A stretch of DNA of 53,251 nt from Salinispora cortesiana (GTDB taxonomy: Bacteria; Actinomycetota; Actinomycetes; Mycobacteriales; Micromonosporaceae): NCBI RefSeq assembly GCF_000484695.1, contig NZ_AXVR01000034.1:1-53251 (forward strand). Reading direction: 5' to 3'. A program made the position numbers and the translations under genes. The notes under the pieces are model-generated. The model saw nothing but the letters and a program-made list of their open reading frames with translations, made no database searches and was not told where the DNA came from. Of this stretch, positions 49,215 through 53,251 are shown piece by piece. Position 1 is the first letter of the stretch, and each line of letters opens with the position of its first letter.

Positions 49215-50450
49215 TCAACTTACTAGTTCGGCCTCGGGTGCCGGCCTTGGCTCCAGGTCGCGCAGTGCCCGTGCGCCGATCGCGGCGACGCCGGTGATGA
49301 GCCAGATGAGGGCGAGGACGATCGCGCCGGTCCGAGCGCTGAACTCCGCGACCAGCAGCGCGGCGCCGCCCATGCCGAGTGCCGGGGCGAGGGTGAGCAG
49401 CGCGTTCTGGAGGCTCATTACCCGACCGCGCATCGCGTCCGGAATTCGCTCGACCATGAGCACGCCGATCAGGCTGCCGAACAGCCCGTTGCCGAGCCCG
49501 ACCAGGGCCGCAGCGCCGAGCACAAGCCACGGGCTCGCCAGCGTCGCCATAGCGCTGATGCCAGCGATCATGATCAGCATTCCGGTCAGGAACCAGCTAC
49601 GCCGCCGGCCCCGGCTGCCCGCCGCGGCGTACGTCCCGCCGCCGATCAGCATTCCGACAGCGAGCGAGCTGAGCACCAGTCCGAGCAGCTCAGGCCGCTG
49701 CTGCAGGGTGAAGTATACCGGCAGGACCAGCGTCTGAAAGCCGGCCAGAACCACCACCCCACCGGCACTGATCAGGGTGGTGGCCAGCAGGAACGGCGAA
49801 CGGCGCAGGGTATGCCAGCCGTCCCGCAGCACCACCCGCTGCGGCACGGCCCCGTCTGCCGGGATCACAGCAGCCGGGACCATGCCGGCCTCGCGCGGGA
49901 TGAACATCGTGACCGCCGCGGCCGAGGCCGAGGTCGCCGCGGTCACCCACAGCACGGCGGCTCCGTCAAACGCCGCGATCAACACCGCCCCGACCGCCGG
50001 CCCGATCAGCATGACCATTGCGCCGAGCGCCTCGCGCAGTCCTAGCAACCGCTCGGTGCTCATCCGCCCGGTCCGGATGATGCCCGGGATCATCGCTTCC
50101 CGAGCGGTCAGCCCCGGCACGTCGCCGAACGAGCCAATCACCGCGAACAGCACGAACCAGCCGAGCGCAAGCCCGACGGCGGCGTCGACCAAGGGCAGCG
50201 CGGCAATCGAGAGCGCGGAGATCACATCGGTGAGCACGGCGGCCGTACGCCGGTTGATCCGGTCGATCACCACGCCCATGACCAGCCCCGCGGCGGCTGC
50301 GGGCAGCGCCGAGGCAACGGCGACCGCACCGGTGGCGAGCACGTTGCCGGTGATCTGCAGGACCAGCAACGGCAGGACCACCCCGGCAATGGAGTTCCCC
50401 AGCATGGATAGGACGTAGGAGGTCAAATAGGCCCAGGACACCTTGCTCAT
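49215..50450 (-). CDS. MFS efflux transporter
   Basis: A 411-residue 12-helix transporter. It opens SKVSWAYLTSYVLSMLGNSI; GLVMGVVIDRINRRTAAVLT is the helix 2-3 loop (motif A); LREALGAMVMLIGPAVGAVL follows. A second half has VGMLIGGGTYAAAGSRGRRR and ALVGLGNGLFGSLIGVLMVE-RIPDAMRGRV. ATG 50450 is chosen over 50468 because it falls where RNA from the MerR-type promoter would begin, so the message is probably leaderless. It is followed by merR 13 bp downstream. Its substrate may be a drug or a peptide product. Confidence 0.92.
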   Translation of the reverse strand: MSKVSWAYLTSYVLSMLGNSIAGVVLPLLVLQITGNVLATGAVAVASALPAAAAGLVMGVVIDRINRRTAAVLTDVISALSIAALPLVDAAVGLALGWFVLFAVIGSFGDVPGLTAREAMIPGIIRTGRMSTERLLGLREALGAMVMLIGPAVGAVLIAAFDGAAVLWVTAATSASAAAVTMFIPREAGMVPAAVIPADGAVPQRVVLRDGWHTLRRSPFLLATTLISAGGVVVLAGFQTLVLPVYFTLQQRPELLGLVLSSLAVGMLIGGGTYAAAGSRGRRRSWFLTGMLIMIAGISAMATLASPWLVLGAAALVGLGNGLFGSLIGVLMVERIPDAMRGRVMSLQNALLTLAPALGMGGAALLVAEFSARTGAIVLALIWLITGVAAIGARALRDLEPRPAPEAELVS

Positions 50451-50456
50451 ACGACC

Positions 50457-50487
50457 ATCGCAAACCATGACGCTGCGTCGGGGTCAA
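50457..50487 (-). promoter_or_regulatory. MerR-type promoter with 19-bp spacer and central dyad
   Basis: On the minus strand TTGACC (50487-50482), 19 bases, then TGCGAT (50462-50457). The spacer holds the perfect palindrome GACGC-A-GCGTC (50479-50469). MerR proteins act on such over-long spacers. Transcription would begin at about the A of ATG 50450. Confidence 0.65.
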
Positions 50488-50771
50488 CTCCACAGCTTCC
50501 GTCGGGGAAGTGTGGCGCTACCCCTGCGGCCGGCGTGCCAGCAGACCCGGGCGCGAACCTCGGCCTTTCCTTCATCACCCCCGATCAACCAACTCCCTCC
50601 GAACGGGGGAGGCAGGCGCTCGTCCAGCTCATCGACGGGCATGGGTCGACCACACGCCACTTGCCAGCATCAGCACAAGCATCGATGGACCAAATCGAAT
50701 GCCATTGCTACGGCGAGAGCGCTCTCCAATCCGCTGTCCTCAGAACACCGAAGGCCAATGCGACCGATGCC
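50488..50771. other. 284-bp gap between MFS promoter and TrmO-like gene
   Basis: No gene or ORF with a convincing start. Base composition falls progressively toward 50.7 kb (for example TGGACCAAATCGAATGCC). Nothing else distinct seen. Confidence 0.5.
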
Positions 50772-51263
50772 CTATTCCTTACGGGGTGGCTGCGCGGCGA
50801 AGTAGTGACCGAGCATGTCGGTCGTCCAGTGCGCTTGACACACCTCGCCACGGGGACCGAACTCAACAAACCATGGCTTGATATCAAGCACCGGCGTGCT
50901 GTCAACCGCATCAAGCCCCTCAACGTGAAGGTCTAGGCCATCCACTTTGAGCAGACGGCAGCGCGACACACCAAGCCAGTTGATCCGTCTCATGTTTCGG
51001 TGACCAAAGATACCCACTTCCGGCCAGTCTGGGTTGTCTCGTGGCCGGCGGGCGCCGAGGTTAAGGTCCGTCGGATCCGTAAGATGAAAGCGAAAAACGA
51101 CTTCAAGGTGAGAAAACGCGTCAAGCCCTTTGGCAGATTCAGGGGTGAAGCGCTTCTCGTCGATTCGAACGATCGCCCTCACCCCTCCCCAATAGTCGTC
51201 AGTCGGTTCGGTCCTTCCTCCCACAACGTGTGCGATTGGTTCCACGGTGAAAGCCTCGCCCAT
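50772..51263 (-). CDS. TrmO/TsaA-like SAM-dependent methyltransferase domain protein
   Basis: A 163-residue beta-barrel-type protein of the YaeB/TrmO/AF0241 family. It has FTVEPIAHVVGGRTEPTDDY, VRAIVRIDEKRF, GLDAFSHLEVVFRFH, then GIFGHRNMRRINWLGVSRCR and LLKVDGLDLHVEGLDAVDST-PVLDIKPW, the family's best-kept part. TrmO methylates N6-threonylcarbamoyl-adenosine of tRNA-Thr, but actinobacterial members of this size vary and may act on other molecules. Start GTG/ATG 51263. It sits 36 bp after the XRE-TPR regulator on the same strand. Codon use is visibly less GC-biased than in the rest of the window. Confidence 0.88.
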   Translation of the reverse strand: MGEAFTVEPIAHVVGGRTEPTDDYWGGVRAIVRIDEKRFTPESAKGLDAFSHLEVVFRFHLTDPTDLNLGARRPRDNPDWPEVGIFGHRNMRRINWLGVSRCRLLKVDGLDLHVEGLDAVDSTPVLDIKPWFVEFGPRGEVCQAHWTTDMLGHYFAAQPPRKE

Positions 51264-51299
51264 TCGACCCTCCCTGTCCCGATCCGCAAATTCTGCACG

Positions 51300-52694
51300 T
51301 TACGAGAAGATGGCTATATAGCGTTCCGCGCGAGCATCGACTTCAGCAACAGCGCCGTTCCTCGTTTGCCGAAATGGCGAGAGTGCGGCCCTCATCTCAG
51401 CTGCGACTTGTCGAGCCCTACCAGAACGAACACCCTCCATAGTATCAAGCGATCTTGACCAGGTAGCACACGCTTCCTCTAGGTCCCCCTGCCGAGCCTG
51501 CACCATTCCGAGGTAGCCAAGCGTAACCGCGTGCGTACGGGTAAAGGATGACGCCTTGCGGGTACGTACGCTCAGGCGAAATTGACTGATCGCAGCCCTG
51601 AGATCTCCGGTGTCACGCAGCGCGCAAGCCGTCTCATGACAGAGGCTTGCCTGACCGAAAAAGAAGACCCGCCCCGGCTCGTCGTCTCCTTGAGAGGCCG
51701 CAGCAAGATCGCTCTCCGCCCGCAATAGCGCCTCGGCTGCAGCTTTGGCTTCTCGATTAGCGGCAAGAGCGCGAGCATGAACGACGCCGAGCAAAGACCG
51801 TTCACGTGGACTAGCGGCGAGGTACCGCGTTCGATCAACAGAGGCAGTGGAAAGCTCGAGCGCCTCTCTGCGATACCCCAGGTCTACCGCCTGATGGGCC
51901 ATTGCGCGGAGGACATGCGCCGCCATTGCTGGATCACCGGCCTCGGCCGCAAGCTTGACAGCGGAACTGAAATAGCGTTGGGCTAACGCGTGTTCCCCGT
52001 TGTCGAACCCCATCCATCCCGAAAGATACGCTAGTTCGCTTGCCGCCGTAAACATGTCTCGGCGTACCTGCTCGTCCGCATACCGGCCCCGGAGAAGAAC
52101 GGACACGTCAGCCGTGAGGTACTGAACAACAGCGGTGCGTGCATGACCCCCACCACGGCGTTGATCCACATGGGAGAACAGCGACACCATGTCCCGAACG
52201 GCTTCGACGTCGCTCCGCCCTACCGCGTACCCCTCGGCGCCACCACGTGCACGCCCCCGATTCACCATCTCGCTCCACCACGACCCGCTCGGCAGGGTCA
52301 GCGCGGCAAGTGAGTAGGCGGCGGTGGCCAGCACCCGTCTACGCTCAGCGTCCACGTCCACTCTCCCCAGATCCGTTAGCCCGACCAGCGTATCGGCGCG
52401 CCAGTCAAGCCCGTCCTGAGAGAGCGACGGTTGAGGTGGTAGCCCGATCTCTTCGAGGGTTACGACGCGTTGAAGCTTCCTGGACAGAGCTTCGACCAAG
52501 ATCAGCGGCGCCCGTCCCGAGGGCATCGTGCCTCGGACCCAGTGCGAGACATGGGAACGGCCGATGCCAGCGCACTCCGTAACTCCACTCTCGATAGCAA
52601 CCTGTGCGGCGACCCTTGCAATTTGGGCATGGGACAGGCCGGCTTCGGCAATCGCCGCCACGAGCTTGGCGTTGCCAACGCTGTTGCGCGCCAT
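51300..52694 (-). CDS. XRE-HTH and tetratricopeptide-type regulator
   Basis: About 464 residues. The N-terminal HTH (NAKLVAAIAEAGLSHAQIAR, then GIGRSHVSHWVRGTMPSGRA, about residues 8-60) is followed by a helical TPR array. Signs of TPRs include GEHALAQRYFSSAVKLAAEA, GDPAMAAHVLRAMAHQAVDL, GYRREALELSTASVDRTRYL and DLRAAISQFRLSVRTRKASS. ATG 52694 has GGGAGG 7 bases before it. Many actinomycetes encode such regulators near small accessory gene sets, and they may sense peptides or other partners like Rap/NprR proteins. Ligand and targets unknown. Confidence 0.9.
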   Translation of the reverse strand: MARNSVGNAKLVAAIAEAGLSHAQIARVAAQVAIESGVTECAGIGRSHVSHWVRGTMPSGRAPLILVEALSRKLQRVVTLEEIGLPPQPSLSQDGLDWRADTLVGLTDLGRVDVDAERRRVLATAAYSLAALTLPSGSWWSEMVNRGRARGGAEGYAVGRSDVEAVRDMVSLFSHVDQRRGGGHARTAVVQYLTADVSVLLRGRYADEQVRRDMFTAASELAYLSGWMGFDNGEHALAQRYFSSAVKLAAEAGDPAMAAHVLRAMAHQAVDLGYRREALELSTASVDRTRYLAASPRERSLLGVVHARALAANREAKAAAEALLRAESDLAAASQGDDEPGRVFFFGQASLCHETACALRDTGDLRAAISQFRLSVRTRKASSFTRTHAVTLGYLGMVQARQGDLEEACATWSRSLDTMEGVRSGRARQVAAEMRAALSPFRQTRNGAVAEVDARAERYIAIFS

Positions 52695-52903
52695 AGTTCG
52701 CCTCCCGCACCACTGATGATCTTTCACCACGTTCACCGGTTCTCGATGCTCGAGAGCATACCCACAGAGCATGATTCGCGGTTCGCTATAGGTACCGCCG
52801 ATCACTCCGGAAGGATCGTCAAGCGTCAGCAGACACGAGTCGTCCTATCAGGAGTGCTCAACGGAACAGTTGATGACCCCCGCTGCTTCGTGTCGCATCG
52901 ATC

Positions 52904-52985
52904 GCCGTGGTGGCGGGTGAGAGTGAGGCGCGCGCCGTTGGACGCGGGTTGCCGTGCTGCTGCAACGGCGCGCGCCCGCCACGGC
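52904..52985. repeat. Long imperfect hairpin (82 bp)
   Basis: Outer arms GCCGTGG (52904-52910) and CCACGGC (52979-52985); inner perfect 13-bp arms GCGCGCGCCGTTG (52928-52940) and CAACGGCGCGCGC (52963-52975). It lies in the 420-bp gene-free space between the XRE gene start and the gene at the right edge. It could be a terminator, an RNA or a mobile-element end. Confidence 0.6.
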
Positions 52986-53050
52986 CCCGGCGTTGTTCCG
53001 GCTTGAGGTGTTCTGTCCGTGTTGATGACCGGTCGGGCGGGAGTTGTGGG

Positions 53051-53116
53051 ACGAGCGCGACTCTGATGATCTTTCGGGTGTCTACGCCTTAAGATCGTTT
53101 CGGGAGTCGCGCTCGT
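53051..53116. repeat. 13-bp inverted repeat at the start of the right-edge gene
   Basis: ACGAGCGCGACTC (53051-53063) and GAGTCGCGCTCGT (53104-53116), 40 bases between. The right arm runs into the GTG start and its ribosome site GGGAG. Inside, GATCTTTCGGG and GATCGTTTCGGG make an imperfect direct repeat. It may be an operator or a translation-blocking hairpin. Confidence 0.6.
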
Positions 53117-53251
53117 GTTGTCATCTTCTCTGATCGACCCTGTTGTTGACCACCTCGCTGATCTGGCGTTGTGGGAGGCTGAACTCGCTGCGGCCCCGGA
53201 CGGTGTCGATCCGTTGTCGGCGGTGTCGTCGCTGATGCGGCGGTTGCGGCA
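53115..53251 (+). CDS. N-terminus of an unknown protein (partial)
   Basis: GTG 53115 starts LSSSLIDPVVDHLADLALWE, then AELAAAPDGVDPLSAVSSLM and RRLR at the window edge. GGGAG is 8 bases before. The helical, acidic start recalls DUF222/13E12-type HNH proteins, but 45 residues are too few to decide. It follows a long hairpin and inverted repeat, so a mobile or accessory gene is possible. Confidence 0.5.
   Translation, partial: MLSSSLIDPVVDHLADLALWEAELAAAPDGVDPLSAVSSLMRRLR

Noticed and set aside
1..53251. CRISPR arrays, rRNA, tRNA genes and complete insertion sequences
   Set aside because: No spaced direct repeats, tRNA T-arm contexts or intact transposase genes were seen; only a transposase N-terminal scrap at 28122-28165.

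Overview
The window is high-GC DNA with almost every gene using G/C third positions, Shine-Dalgarno sites of the GGAGG type, GTG starts and frequent ATGA/GTGA overlaps. Together with the gene content (the conserved pgsA / DUF881 / sbp / gcvH / garA / ftsR block, DUF5999, a CrtY-type lycopene cyclase, XRE-TPR regulators), this points to a filamentous actinomycete, most likely Micromonosporaceae (Micromonospora or Salinispora). No rRNA, tRNA or CRISPR array was seen.

1-12.1 kb is a core block read on the minus strand. It begins upstream with a CDP-alcohol phosphatidyltransferase, DUF881, Sbp and DUF881, then gcvH, the FHA protein GarA, the MerR regulator FtsR, a DUF151 nuclease-like protein, a second MerR, a frameshifted sirtuin, and gcvP behind a clear glycine riboswitch. 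The order matches the Rv1822-Rv1832 region of Mycobacterium. The left edge holds the tail of a secreted transglycosylase-like gene, pabB and a DUF5999 gene.

12.1-26.6 kb is mixed housekeeping and accessory DNA: a two-domain universal stress protein behind a DosR-like box, small conserved proteins, an HhH-GPD-like repair protein, a frameshifted geranylgeranyl reductase, an MFS exporter, Tat-exported PhoD, a second copy of the transglycosylase-like protein, a Baeyer-Villiger monooxygenase/SDR operon, and the RNA ligase pair archease and RtcB.

26.6-36.6 kb has a GNAT acetyltransferase, a decayed stretch (broken MFS gene, transposase scrap, AT-rich patch), a complete carbohydrate-type ABC importer operon downstream of a large secreted Asp-box/beta-propeller protein, and a YkgJ-like cysteine-cluster/pentapeptide-repeat fusion. 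36.6-48 kb has lycopene cyclase plus an MFS gene, a leader-peptide/attenuator in front of a truncated MFS gene, an SPFH protein, a long-chain acyl-CoA synthetase, a group of small membrane proteins with a K+ channel, MarR, DUF421 and an M20 amidohydrolase.

The most interesting locus is 48.0-50.5 kb: a 58-residue thiazolylpeptide-like RiPP precursor with a Ser/Thr/Cys core (20 of 22 residues), standing without any visible modification enzyme. It is convergent to an MFS-MerR-small ORF operon whose promoter has the 19-bp spacer with central dyad typical of MerR control. The last 2.5 kb (TrmO-like protein, XRE-TPR regulator, large inverted repeats, start of an unknown gene) has lower GC and looks like accessory DNA.
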